Below, piece after piece: positions 43,480-54,893 of a stretch of DNA of 64,000 bases. A program made the translations under genes and the position numbers. The notes under the pieces were generated by a model. That model saw nothing but the letters and a program-made list of their open reading frames with translations, ran no database searches and was not told where the DNA came from. Source of the DNA: Collybia mongolica (Eukaryota; Basidiomycota; Agaricomycetes; Agaricales; Clitocybaceae); assembly GCA_013420905.1 (NCBI GenBank), contig JAAXNY010000013.1, forward strand, positions 744,001 to 808,000, read 5' to 3'. The number at the start of each line of letters is the position of its first letter. Position 1 is the stretch's first letter.

Positions 43480-46081
43480 ATGACAGGCAAGAAGATCCTT
43501 AACATAGCACGCGGCTTTGTTGACCTTGAGGCTCAGGTGGATGACAAGGAGGATAATGAAGGATTTGAGGAAGATCAGGACCTCGGTGCGCCCCCCCCCG
43601 CCTTCGTAGTGCTTGGGACCTGCTAACACCCCAACATGCCAGATGACTTCATTGACAGGGACGACACTGTAGAATCCCAAAGCACGGCGAGACCATCTAC
43701 ATCAGTGGTGAGATCTCATGCCCAGGATGGCCAACTAGACGACCTTTTGGAGGGGATATTGGAACGTTCACGCGCCCAACGCCCAGCGCACGATTATGGG
43801 CCAGGATCAGACATTGAATCGGATGACCTACCCATCAACACCATACGCGGTCCAGTCGACTCGGATTATCCATTGCTAAGGGTCCGCTGCACTGTGAGTC
43901 TTCACCACCGCATTTTGTGATACCTCTTACAGAAATACCTTATTTTCCGCCTCCAGCTGGGGAGGGAGGAGGAGGCCGTTATTTACCTCTTCCAGAATGC
44001 ACTTCCAGTTCACAGGTTGCGATCAGCATTCACCCGAGATGCTATACAAGGCTGGTTTTACATTGAGGCTGCCATGAACACCGAGCTTTCGACACTTCTA
44101 TATTCAGCCCCAACGATAATTCGTCCCCATGATGGTCTTTTTGGGATTAGGACAGAGGAATGGACACAATTGCTGGATATGGAGATGCATGGAGGGTCTC
44201 CATCAATTGGAGACTGGGTCACAGTCAATCGGGGGCTATACAAAGGGGACGTTGGATATGTTCTGTCTACTGAGAACTGGGGGAAAGCTACCCTCCTTTT
44301 AGTTCCCCGTCTCCCCCACTTCCCTCAAAATAAGTCCTCTTCCTCTAAGAAAAGGAAACGACCTCTTACCCGCACGAACCCTGCCTTATTCGACCTTGGG
44401 ACGGAGGTCAACACCATGGCGAATTATCCCAATGCGCGCGTTGAATATAGAGAAGATGGAACGGCCTCTGTCTTCAATCGCATATTCGACCACTCCCTTG
44501 AATGTCGAACTTATCATTTCCACTCAATTTCTGTCCCCATTGACACCAAGCCACTCTCAATGCCAAGTGATATACTTGACAAATTCTTAAGATCCCCCCA
44601 CCCCCATATCGCAACAGCACAATTCCCTTGCCCCACGGAATGGAAATTCTTCGAAGGTGAAGAAGTGGTGATCAAGTCGTCAAGAAACAACGGGATTATC
44701 AAAGCTATAGGAACTCGCTCTGTGGAAATAGATCTTATGAATGGGGAGGGTCAAAAGATGTTCCAGTGGTCTAATGTGTGGAAGTATATAGCTCCAGGCC
44801 ACTTTGTTGAAGTGCAGAGCGGCCCTCTGCGAGGGGAACAGGGATGGGTGGTAGGGGTTGAAGAACAAATGGTCTCTATTACCGAACGGCTGGAACAAGA
44901 GGTACATGAGGATTTTGTCCTTCACAACGCACTAAAGGTAACTAAACAGTTGATATATTTTCGAGTAACTACTAATTAATGTCCAACAGCCAAACGAAGT
45001 CCATAGGAATTGGATCAAAGTTATCAGCCCACCGATTACACTCCATGGACACGCTCCGGTATCAGACGACGAATTGACAGGCCTTATGAAGCGCAACCAT
45101 ACGCCCTGGAAAGGCATGGAAGTCATAGTTCAGAAGAAAGGTCACGCAATGAGAGGTTACCATGCAGTTGTCCAGGATGTTCAGCAGTCGCAGGAGACTT
45201 TGAGTGGCCTCAAAGTAACTGTGCAATTTATGCACCTCAACCCAGCAAATCCCTTCAACAAGCAGGTTCTGGACTACGATGATATTGTGGAAGTGCGGTA
45301 AGTCATTTCATATCTACTGATAGTCAGCTTGGCCTCATTTTCATTAAGCTCTCATCGTAAATTATATGACTTCGCCCCCACCAAAAATAAAATATTTACA
45401 CCCCTTCCCGCTCATTTTATCACAAATCACCCACCAGTGGCCTCACAGCCTATCCCCGAGCCATCCGGAAGTGGCACTCCAATGCCCGACTTCCACTACC
45501 TCACGCCAGCTTGGAATCCATCGTCAAGGACTCCACTCACACCGCTCCCACCCCTCGAGGCTGGGCCAAGTACCCGGATATATTCCCCACTCCCTTCACC
45601 ACAGCCGCAAGGCCCCATCCACCCACTATTAGACATGCGGCTGGTTGGTCGAAAGGTGAAAGTGCTGGTCACTGAAGGGAAACGGAAGAGCAAGGAGGTA
45701 GCCGCTTCGGTCGTGGAGACGGATGGAGAGTTATCCATCCGTTCCACGCATTATACCACTTCAGAACTCTTGTCACCAGAGCAAGTTACTCTGAAACATC
45801 CCAATCCAACATGCGACAATGGCTTGCTTCTTGTAATTGAGGGCGAGCATTGTGGTAAATATGTCCGGCGAATTCACCATCGATATGATGGTGACAATGC
45901 ATTTGTTCTTTTAGCTGTGATCAACCGGACAGAGGATGGCCACGAGAGTTTGTCGGAGGAGCATTTTGAGCTCAATCCCAACAAACTCTGTGTTGGTATT
46001 GAGACTAAGGATGAGAAAGCCCGTGGTGGTGAGCTGATGGCCAGCCTTCGTGAGGAGGCTCGAAAAACTCGCGCAAAATAA
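43480..46081 (+). CDS. Spt5-like protein with NGN-like and KOW domains, transposon cargo
   Basis: Model join(43480..43585, 43643..43893, 43957..44937, 44990..45297, 45349..46081), 792 residues. Acidic N-terminus (EEDQDLDDFIDRDDTVES), as in Spt5, then an NGN-like domain (YPLLRVRCT, EEEAVIYLFQNA, GWFYIEAAMNTELSTLL). KOW motifs: GDWVTVNRGLYKGDVGYVLS, GHFVEVQSGPLRGEQGWVVG and GMEVIVQKKGHAMRGYHAVV; a later degenerate one reads GLLLVIEGEHCGKYVRR. Genuine Spt5 with Spt4 clamps RNA polymerase II during elongation; this copy is shorter and lies inside a transposon, so it is more likely a mobile paralogue than the cellular gene. The start could lie further upstream, because the frame stays open before 43480. 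Confidence 0.75.
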
Positions 46082-47070
46082 GTAGGGGCACTATTAACAT
46101 AATCCTTCTATAATATATACATTGCTTGATAATTGACATGCCCACATCCTATCCTAAGTATGACTTAATTTCTGTCGTTTATGCTGTCTTCCTTTTTCTA
46201 TTATCCTACGGCCCAGTTTACTTCCCTGCTGCCTTTTTTGTTGGAAATTGAAGTTAAATACTGGGTTTACTAGGCTTCCACCTTCAACGTGTATATGTAT
46301 TGTAATATCCTTTTCATGATCAATTATACAACCGAAATGCAGTTAAGTGTTGCACATACCTTGTCTTTCACAGATTGAATAATGCTGACTCCCATTTCCC
46401 CCTTGCCGTCCTCAGAGATTTTCCCGGAATTCTTGACATGATTATTATCACCTGCATCTGATGTTCAGCCTTAGCGCCACTCGTCAAACTGATCTATACC
46501 TATTTCTTTGGTTGTACTGGCCTCCCTACTGGAGGCGTTGGAACAATACGGAACCCACCCGACGTATTCCGGTAGCCCAAGTTGATTTTCTGGACCAATG
46601 GATTGTTCGCGGTCAGAGTCTGTTTCGGGCTCTGTCACATTTTCTATGGTGTTGTGGCCATCCTCGTTGATGCACGGACTCGCAACACCACTGTGAAGTA
46701 TTGAGGAACGAGACATGGTAGGCATGAGGTATGCGTTTAGGATAACGAGCTATAATTTTACTAACTCAAATATATAACACTATATGTGATTTCACTACTC
46801 TACGGGTGTCTTTTCCGACACTTGTTCAGAGATCCGTGGAGCCGCGATAGCAAAACCCTCTGCCCCAATATCCGACATTAGAACTCATCAAGCGACAATT
46901 AAGTAAATTGGAGTCGGAATTCCTCATTCCGACCCTTGCACTAGTGTCAAGATTTTGTGTTTTCCGCTTCCGCGTCAATAGTGCCTAACCATGGAGCATA
47001 TCCATGGTCGAATTCTTAAGGATGTAAGACATCTCTCCTCTCCCTCAACAACTCAATCCTCACAATCCTC
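46082..47070. other. intergenic within the transposon
   Basis: About 1 kb between the two cargo genes. A minus-strand frame of 84 codons (46471-46725, acidic, TEPETDSDREQS) has no recognisable domain. AT-rich. Confidence 0.4.
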
Positions 47071-47973
47071 ATGGCTAAATCCTCAGCATCGAAAGTCAAT
47101 AAGCATGGTGGCAAGGTCAAGTCGGGGTCAACTCCTGCCAAAAATAAAGTATTAGGTAGTTGCCACTTCCTCTAGTAGGATGATTTCACTAATTGTATTA
47201 CACCTGAAGCGGCACAGACCATGACCCTACAAGCTAAGCTGAAGAAACTACAAGGTACCTACGTCCGATTTATTTCTTCTTCAATGTGCGCTCAACTTCG
47301 TCAATACCATCAGCCGAGAACGACGCCCTGCGCAAATCTGCCGCTGCAAAAGAGATAACATCGGACTTGATACCACAGCCAGCGCGCGGCTCTAGCAGAA
47401 AGAAATTTAACTTACAGTTTGCAATGTGTTTAGAAGATGACCAGGATTTATATACATCAATTCGCGTAAGTTTCATTTTTATTCACGGAATCTATCTGAT
47501 TATCTATAGCGTTCTGTTCATGAATTGACTGCCACGGCAGGGATCGATTACAGCCTTTCATGGCACCGACAACCCAAACCAATAATAGCCCGAATAATTG
47601 CTGTAGTAAGTCTCCTGTTATTTACCCTCCCTTTGACTAACAAAGTTGTCAGGCTCGAAAGCGTCACGAGTATCTGAACCAATTTGCCCATGGCTGGCCC
47701 GTCGAGGAATTTATAAAATACAACCTCAAAAACAGGCGCGCCTATGCTCGTCGTCGCGGATATCTACCACCACCCTCAACACTCGCCAATAACACAGATG
47801 ATGATGATCGAGAAATGGAAGCAGATGAGGATGGAAGTGAACACGGCGAGAGTGATGACATGGACACAGCCATAGGAAATGGGGACCGAGAGGACGGGGA
47901 TGAGGGCAAGGGCAATGAGGATGGGGATGAGGACATGACAGGTGAATCAGACCTAGAAGAGGAGAACTTCTGA
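47071..47973 (+). CDS. 232-residue uncharacterised protein, second transposon cargo gene
   Basis: Model join(47071..47155, 47210..47254, 47314..47465, 47510..47605, 47653..47973), 233 codons including stop. Lys/Ser-rich start (MAKSSASKVNKHGGKVK), a coiled-coil-like helix (TMTLQAKLKKLQ), a conserved core (KKFNLQFAMCLEDDQDLY, ATAGIDYSLSWHRQPKPII, AVARKRHEYLNQFAHGWPVE) and a very acidic tail of about 60 residues. Similar short proteins recur in mushroom genomes, often near transposons, from my general knowledge. A DNA- or chromatin-associated role is conceivable but not shown. Confidence 0.7.
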
Positions 47974-48049
47974 GTAGGAGAATTTTCCAAAATCTTCTAA
48001 TTGATAAACCATACAGATACCATATTTTTTTCATATATAATTGGATTTT

Positions 48050-48770
48050 TTTGGCACTCTAGTGGATGACTTTCAGTTAGAAAAGGCTATATTTTAGGCA
48101 ATATAATTATTGCATTCAGTGGATGAATATTTCCTGCTCCCCAGTCTGAAAAATCCCCCAAAAATTGTTGAAAATCATCCAAACTCAAGGGTATGAAATT
48201 CATTATGAGCAAGGGGATGAATTGAGAGCCATAGAATTAATCCAGTTATGGTGAAGAATTCATCCAGAGATACTGTAGCTAATCCCACCTTTAAAAGTAT
48301 GAAATTCATTCTAAGACAAGGGATGAATAAAAGCCATTTATTTAATCCAGTTTTGGTGAAGAATTCATCCAGAGATATTTTAACTAATCCCACCTTTAGA
48401 AGTATGAAATTCATTCTGAGGAAAAGGATGAATAAAAGCCATTTATTTAATCCAGCTTTGGTGAAGAATTTATCCTGGGATAACATGGTTAATATTGCCT
48501 TTAGAGGTATGAAATTCATCCAGGGTATGAATAGTGGATGAATCTAAAGGTGCTGACTTGGGACATTCTATGGCTTGAATTCAGCCAATAAAATACATAC
48601 TTTCAAGGGGGAAAATCATCTCTTTTTACCCACCCTAAGGGTTGAATTTCCCAATATTTGTAAATGAAATTCATTATATTTCTGTTGTTATGATGGGATG
48701 AAATTTATACTTTATAAAGATGACTTCCCACTGCTTAAGTAAGGAAAGGGGGGTTGTAAATTCATCCTCT
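48050..48770. repeat. right subterminal repeat array
   Basis: About three good units of roughly 120 nt plus degenerate flanks: AATCCAGTTTTGGTGAAGAA, TTCATCCAGAGATA, AATCCCACCTTTA, GTATGAAATTCATTCT, GGATGAATAAAAGCCATTTA. In reverse orientation the TTCATCC and GGCT-TTCATCC motifs resemble the left array. Non-coding. Confidence 0.7.
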
Positions 48771-48785
48771 ATGGAGCTCACAGTG

Positions 48786-49103
48786 TAATGAAGCCGCATG
48801 ATAATATCAAGCGACCGGTACTGTGGAGAATACCAAGAAAACCATTTGGACGAACGCATATGTGGCGAGGCATCGGTTACTCTTTGTGGTCCTCATACCC
48901 TTTCCATAGCAATATACGGTCATTTGGCCTAATTGACGTATGCAGGCGTCACAGGCTATCGTCATACAAACCGCAGTCTACCTATGAACAGCAAGTGATT
49001 TTTTTGGAGAACCTCTCTCGCAAGTTGTTTTAAATAAACCAATAAAAACAAGTATCATGAACTTCACGTTCGGTTGTGTTGGTAATACTCCTCCGTCTTC
49101 CCA
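48786..49103. other. 3' flank of BNA1
   Basis: 318 nt outside the transposon; an 81-codon frame (48788-49033) shows no recognisable domain. Confidence 0.35.
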
Positions 49104-49781
49104 TCATTTAGCATCTGCGATTGATCCACAAATCTTACAGCGTCGAAGTTCCTCCTGGCTCATCCATTTTTCGATGACGGGTTTGAGCTGTGTTCCCAAA
49201 TCGGTGACATGGAATGATTCTTCGTAGATTATTGTAGGCTTGGAGTGCGCCGGTGAGGGGCAATACCATCGTAAGCGATCTAGTTTGATTTAGTTTCAGC
49301 ATTATATGTAAAAGGTTCGGCGCTTGCCTATGGATGTCTTCGGCCGGATGCGCTCGACCACGAGGCCGATCGTGTCTTCATATCTGACCGGATTATGCGG
49401 GGTGTTCGCTGACGGATCTCTTAGAGAGGGTCCGTCATCCACCAGAAAGGTTTTACTCACGAGGCAACAAGAACATCTCGCCTTCCTCTATCCTCATATC
49501 CCTAAACACCCCATCATCTACAAGTCTCAAGAGCATGCCGCCCTTGTACTGGTAAAACCACTCCTACCGGAGGATGGCATTTATCTGATGAAAGGCACTG
49601 AGGCCAATCCCCTTACCTCCGTTTGATTGACGTGATAATCTTTCCGCTCATTTGGACCCCCAACCGCCATAACAATGAAATCATGTCCCTTGTAAATGCA
49701 GAAGTTATTGACTGGGGGTTGTAGAAGATGTTGGTTTTTGGAAAGCCATAATGGAAAATTTAGAGGTGGTGCGAGAGGCAT
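49104..49781 (-). CDS. BNA1: 3-hydroxyanthranilate 3,4-dioxygenase
   Basis: Model complement(join(49104..49279, 49328..49408, 49461..49563, 49617..49781)), 174 residues, as expected for fungal Bna1. It opens the ring of 3-hydroxyanthranilate in the kynurenine pathway from tryptophan to quinolinate and NAD, in the cytosol. Visible: [118 protein letters not shown] and the C-terminal CKIC pair. Iron ligands are the His of DYH, the Glu of TEEW and the His of TPHNP. The third intron, 49280-49327, uses a GC donor (GCAAGC). The short exons hide the gene from simple ORF inspection. Confidence 0.95.
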
Positions 49782-50051
49782 GATCTTTGTGGTAGCCTCT
49801 GTGATAGACGGGAGGAAAAGTCCTCGGCTAATCGGCCCAAGGAAAGGCTACGTCCACGTGATGAAGTCTGGCGTCCGCGTGATATGGTTCTACACGTGCT
49901 GACCACTTTTTCCAGCTCGGCGTGTTGTTGCGTGTTGGTTTCCCTGCACTATCCCTGCTTCCCCCTCGGCTGTGGACCATATTGTCATTTCTCTTTCGAA
50001 CCTCTCTCGGATATATTTTTTTCTCTCACGACCGTATCAATTATCATAGCA

Positions 50052-51198
50052 ATGGGAAGCGGCTCAACGACAGTTGTCGCAAATAATCAGCCGAGTGAGA
50101 GTGAGAAGCGACGAAAGCAGACTGTTGAAAGAGCAAAAGCTAACCATGTATGTTGATTGGTATTTACCTAACACTCTACCAAACTTTTTACCTCGTAGCT
50201 TTCAAGGCAGCTCCAAATGCGCTTACAATACGCCAGATTGAAAGTTGATCATGGATGGGTATGTTGGATTGATTTTAGAAGGCTAGACCTGTATTCTATC
50301 TTATGTTTCACAGCAAAAACAAAACCTGAACGAGGTCGAAAACTTGTACTTCCGACATTCGCATCAACGAGGTCCTAAACCATACCCTACACCTCTTATT
50401 GCCACAACCCAACGTGATCCTCCTTTCCCTCCATCCGGCATGAGCAGTGCAAATCAATCGTCGCTATCATTCAAACTTGGCCCGTCCAGTCTGTCGCGCA
50501 GCCATACTAGTGCAGAGCTCGTATCTAGCAGCAACGAACAGTCATACGGGGGTGTCAGCATCCCAAGCACATCTTTCGTATCCCTTCCCTCACCTTCGGG
50601 CGTCCCTTCGCCTTCTGATCCTGTGCATATAAACAACTCAATAAATACTGCGGACAGTGGTTCTCTTATTCCGATGGAGGTGGAAGAGCAGAAGCGTTCG
50701 CCAACGCCCTCAACACTCCCGCAGACCATGACGCCACCAATCATCACAAGTCCCCCTCCAGACTTCCCGACCGCTAGGAGTAACTCCATCGGTAACGCTC
50801 ACTCTCCTCGCACCTCTACCTCTCCAGTCCCAACATGGGGCACAGGGCCAGGGCCTGCGGCCACTTCAAAACATTACTCGAACATCACCCAACGGCAGTC
50901 TCAAACCCATTCCTTGCCATCACCACCGGCGGACACGTACGGATTTAGCGCTTCGAACCTCACATATGATTCGTTTTGGTCTGCACATTCGACGTCAGCT
51001 GCCACCCGACCATTCAGGAGCTCCACAGGCAATGCACTAGCTGACGTTTCGGGCAGTGCTTCTCCGCAAATGAGTGAAGCCATGGGTGATAAAGGCGGTG
51101 AAAACGATGGACAGATTGGATCGGTCGTAAGGACAGCAAGGGTTGGTGGGAGGCGAAAAAACACAGGGGGCAGATCTACTGCCGGAAGGGAAAGTTAA
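50052..51198 (+). CDS. uncharacterised Ser/Pro-rich protein with basic N-terminal helix
   Basis: Model join(50052..50147, 50199..50258, 50314..51198), 346 residues. The only apparently ordered part is residues about 15-65: EKRRKQTVERAKANHLSRQL, QMRLQYARLKVDHGW, QKQNLNEVENLYFRHSH, a basic helical stretch that looks conserved. The remainder is low complexity in Ser, Pro and Thr with a basic end (RRKNTGGRSTAGR). Likely nuclear and regulatory from composition, but no family recognised. No signal peptide or membrane helix. Confidence 0.65.
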
Positions 51199-51819
51199 CT
51201 AATCACTGATGGTTCGTCACATGCATTCTTGATTCTTGCATAGATACTCTACTTGTTCGTTAGAACGCCTATATTTAATGCCTAATTATCACAAACTCAT
51301 ACCTACTAGTTGCACAAGTTGAAGATGTTTTGAGGTGCTGTTGACCAGTCATCGAGGTACATGGACACCAATCGACTAAAGTCACAAGCTATGATGCCAC
51401 ATCAGTCCAGGAGATCATTTGGCATTATGCCTGTACAGCACCATGTTGAATCCGTGAAAGCGGCGTCATCGGCGAGAATTTGCTCCGTTGAACGTAGGGC
51501 CAGCCTAATAATCCTGGCCCGACTCGTATTCAAATCAACCGTATTTGGATATTATTGTTCCTGGAATAGAGCGAAATAAAACGCGATGGTGGGAGATCGA
51601 CTGTGCGAGGAAAGAGAGAGTGCATTATCGGCGAGGTTGCTAAGTGGTAAAATGAAGTGTGACAGCGTGTGACCCGACGTATATCGTGACACTCGCGTCA
51701 AAATCCAACCCGTACCGTCGTCCTCCCTTTACTTCCCCCTTTCTTTGCTTTCAGGATTCTCAGTTGCATGAAGTTTCTTGAACTGTCTCTATAATTTGCA
51801 AATTTAGTCCTTGACGACG
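51199..51819. other. intergenic, promoter of UBA2
   Basis: About 620 nt; a plus-strand frame of 72 codons at 51361 is unsupported. A pyrimidine-rich stretch precedes the UBA2 start. Confidence 0.4.
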
Positions 51820-54354
51820 ATGTCGACTGCTCGAGCACGCACAGCTCACGCTAAAGCGATCCTGGGCCCCGAGCTTCACGCACGGTTACCGAATACGAAG
51901 GTTCTGTTGGTTGGTGCCGGTGGCATAGGTTGTGAGCTCTGTGAGAGTTTATGCATAATATTGAGGCTCAGGCACCTAAATTCATGGCGTTTGATTCACA
52001 GTGAAAAATATCGTGTTAACGGGCTTCGGGAAGATAACGGTCCTAGACCTCGATACAATTGATGTTTCCAACCTCAACAGGCAGTTTTTGTTCAAAAAAA
52101 AGGACGTGAAGCAGAGCAAGGCCTTGGTGAGTGGCAAGTGTAATGTTGATAAGAGTGTACGTTCACTGAATATGTGCCATTCGCAGATTGCCGCGCAGAC
52201 TGCTGCACCCTTCAATCCCAATGTTCAACTGACACCAATTTTCGGAAACATCAAGGAGCCGCAGTACGATATCCCCTGGTTCCAGACTTTCGACATCGTC
52301 CTCAATGCATTAGATAACCTAGGTGAACATACAGATTAAATTACCCAATGCTTCGGCCACTGACCAATTTTAAAAAAGACGCCCGTAGACACGTAAACAA
52401 AATGTGTATGGCCGCTCGAGTACCCCTTGTGGAATCCGGGACTGCAGGGTACTTGGGCCAAGTTCAACCGTTACTCAAGGTGCGCTGAACTAGACGCTTT
52501 CGTGTCCACTTACTCATATTTCCGTAGGACCGAACAGAGTGTTTTGACTGTATACCCAAACCGACACCTAAAACTTTCCCAGTCTGCACAATCCGATCAA
52601 CGCCCAGTCAACCCATACATTGTATTGTTTGGAGCAAAAGCTATCTCCTAGGGTGAGACCTTCCCGTTACGCTTAGCTCCGCGGCGCTTACTTTTCTGAA
52701 CTCAGCCAGCTTTTTGGGGAAGACGAAGATGCTGGAGGGGAACTGGATGAAGCCGAACAGCAAGGCGAAAATGGTGCCAAATCTAGGACGCTACTTGCAT
52801 GTAACATTCTAATTGTTATTCCAGCCCAGGAAATAGCCACGCTTCGAAACGAAGCACAGGCTTTCAAGGCAGTGCGAAGTGCTCTGCGCTCGCCGTCCAT
52901 GGATGCCAATAGAAATGCCGCAAGGATGGTTTTTCGAAAAAGTATGCCATTACTTCGGAAGTTAGCCCAATAAAACTAAACCATGTGCATAAAGGTATTC
53001 AATGCAGACATCGAGAATCTTCTCATCATGGCCGACATGTGGCGTTCCAGGTCACCCCCGGTGCCACTTGACTTTGACAAGATCATGGATGAAACTTTCA
53101 TTCTCCGTCCCGAGCAAGTTGGACTGATTAATGGCGCTGACAGTAACGGTGCCAGCGGGAGTGGAAGTAGAACACCTACAAATCATAGGAATGGACAGGC
53201 GAACGGGACGTCATACGGAGATACTTCTACAAGCTCAACGGGTCTCAAGGATCAAAAATCTCTGACTTTACGAGACAGTCTTCTACTGTTCGTGGCCAGG
53301 TATGATTCCCCTACTTGCTTATTACTTGTGTACTAACTCTTTGCTAGTACGAATCGTTTGGCAGATCGTCTTCAGAATGGCGAGAATACTATTTCTTTCG
53401 ATAAAGATGATGACGATACACTTGACTTCGTGACCGCGGCCTCAAATCTTCGTTCAGCAGCCTACGGAATCGGCAGCAAGACCCGATGGGAAGTCAAGGG
53501 TCAGTGCTTCCAATTTCTCGGGACTTCAGTAGAGACTTAGTATGTCCTACCAGAAATGGCTGGCAATATTATTCCAGCGATTGCCACCACCAACGCTATT
53601 ATCTCTGGGCTTATCGTTCTCCAAGCCCTTCATCTATTACAAAAGTCTCACACTAAGCTCCGGAACGTGCACCTTCAATACAAGCCAGCCGTTCCACTGA
53701 GCACAATTAACCTATCTCCACCAAATCCTGCATGTGGGATTTGTAGAGACACGTATGCTGTGGTGTTGTGCGATCCTGCAAGGACGCGCTTGGGTGAACT
53801 CGTTGCTGGGATCTTAGGCGACGATCGTCGAGAAGTCAGTGTCTATGAAGACAAGCGGGTGTTGAGCGATCCTGACTGGGACGACAACAATGAGCGAACG
53901 CTGGAGAGCTTGAATGTGACTCGGGGTAAATTTTTGATCATCGTAGATGAAGACGGGGAATGGGGTACTATTACCGTCGGTCTCAGTGTCCTTCCGTGAG
54001 TTTTCAGGCGACTGCTGTGTTGCGTGTTGCGGAGCTGATGAATTCCCCAGGCCTAATCATCCGGCGGATGCCTCCCCGTTCATTCTCCCGTCACCATTGC
54101 CTCAACCCCCTCGAAAGGTGAAGGTTGTTGCACCCGCACCAGAGACCCCTCCCAGAGTATCATTGAAGCGTTCCCTCCCTCTTGACGATGACGAGATTAT
54201 CGACATCGAACCCATTCCTAAACGTGTGAAATCAAATCCTTCGACGAAGGCACCTAAGAGCCCAAGTAAGAGGCGACGCCTGGAGGAGGACGGGTTAATT
54301 ATCATGGACGGCGCCAACGACCAATTGCAGGATGATGTCATTGAGATTGATTGA
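51820..54354 (+). CDS. UBA2: SUMO-activating enzyme E1 catalytic subunit Uba2
   Basis: Eleven exons: join(51820..51940, 52002..52126, 52187..52322, 52379..52479, 52528..52652, 52706..52773, 52825..52928, 52995..53299, 53348..53499, 53554..53995, 54051..54354), 660 residues. With Aos1 it adenylates SUMO and carries it as a thioester to Ubc9. Nucleotide site [10 protein letters not shown] and [16 protein letters not shown]; catalytic cysteine in [10 protein letters not shown]; then [28 protein letters not shown], a ubiquitin-fold region and a C-terminal tail with basic [13 protein letters not shown] (nuclear localisation) and acidic DDVIEID. Exon 7 must end at a weak GTTTTT donor (52929) to keep frame; the better-looking GTATGC site 13 nt later breaks it. 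Confidence 0.93.
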
Positions 54355-54893
54355 TTGAGTAGAGTGTCGTGTACTCCTATGGCTTTGCTGATATATATTG
54401 CATACTTACTAGATTTGCTAATCTCTCTTTCCATCCTTTAGCCTCGCTTGGCGAGGCAGGGGAATCTTGTACCGTCGCGTTGTGACTAGGATTATTATAC
54501 AGAATTTCTTGCTGAATAGGCGTTCCGACAATGTAGTCAAGGGATCTATTGGTATTGTAAGTTCTGTTCCTTACTTTGACCTTGTTCTGTCCAAATTGTC
54601 TCTGCAGGGTATGTTCGATTCCGCGGGGCCAAGATTTGGTTCTTTTGAGACAAACTCTGAATGATGAAATTACATCGCGCCTCCCCCGCTCATTTCAGAG
54701 CGACGCACTTCTACATAAGCGAGAATCATACTACCATTGCTTCAATTTCTATTCAATGTTCAGCGCTTCGAACGTCCCTACCTGACGATATTCCACATGG
54801 TCGAATTTGCCATAGTGCAAGGTCAGCCTCCAGTTCAAGTTTCCACATTTCATCCGCACCGCAACCGCAATTCCAGACTTACTTCTCACTGCG
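54355..54893. other. intergenic, promoter of the GH71 gene
   Basis: About 540 nt. A plus-strand stretch 54467-54664 with a possible GTAAGT intron at 54557 gives short basic sequence (VVTRIIIQNFLLNRRSDNVV), but no domain could be recognised. Confidence 0.35.

Larger units (their letters stand above)
30705..48785. mobile_element. CACTA/Plavaka-like DNA transposon of about 18 kb with nested elements and cargo
   Basis: The left end starts CACTGTG (30705) and the right end finishes CACAGTG (48785), an inverted repeat whose similarity continues imperfectly for about 25 nt (CCAT..G.., ATGAA.TT). Flanks hold AAT (30702-30704) and AAT one base beyond the right end (48787-48789), a possible 3-bp target duplication. 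Several hundred bases of degenerate repeats (GGATGAA/TTCATCC) lie inside both ends, as is usual for CACTA elements. Inside are a Tnp2-type transposase (minus), an Spt5-like gene and a 232-residue gene (plus), plus nested hAT and Ty3 elements. Without the nested elements it would be about 10.3 kb. The boundaries are my inference from ends and repeats. Confidence 0.6.

Noticed and set aside
49324..49626. 100-codon plus-strand frame
   Set aside because: Antisense to the exons of BNA1, whose spliced protein matches a known enzyme along its full length.
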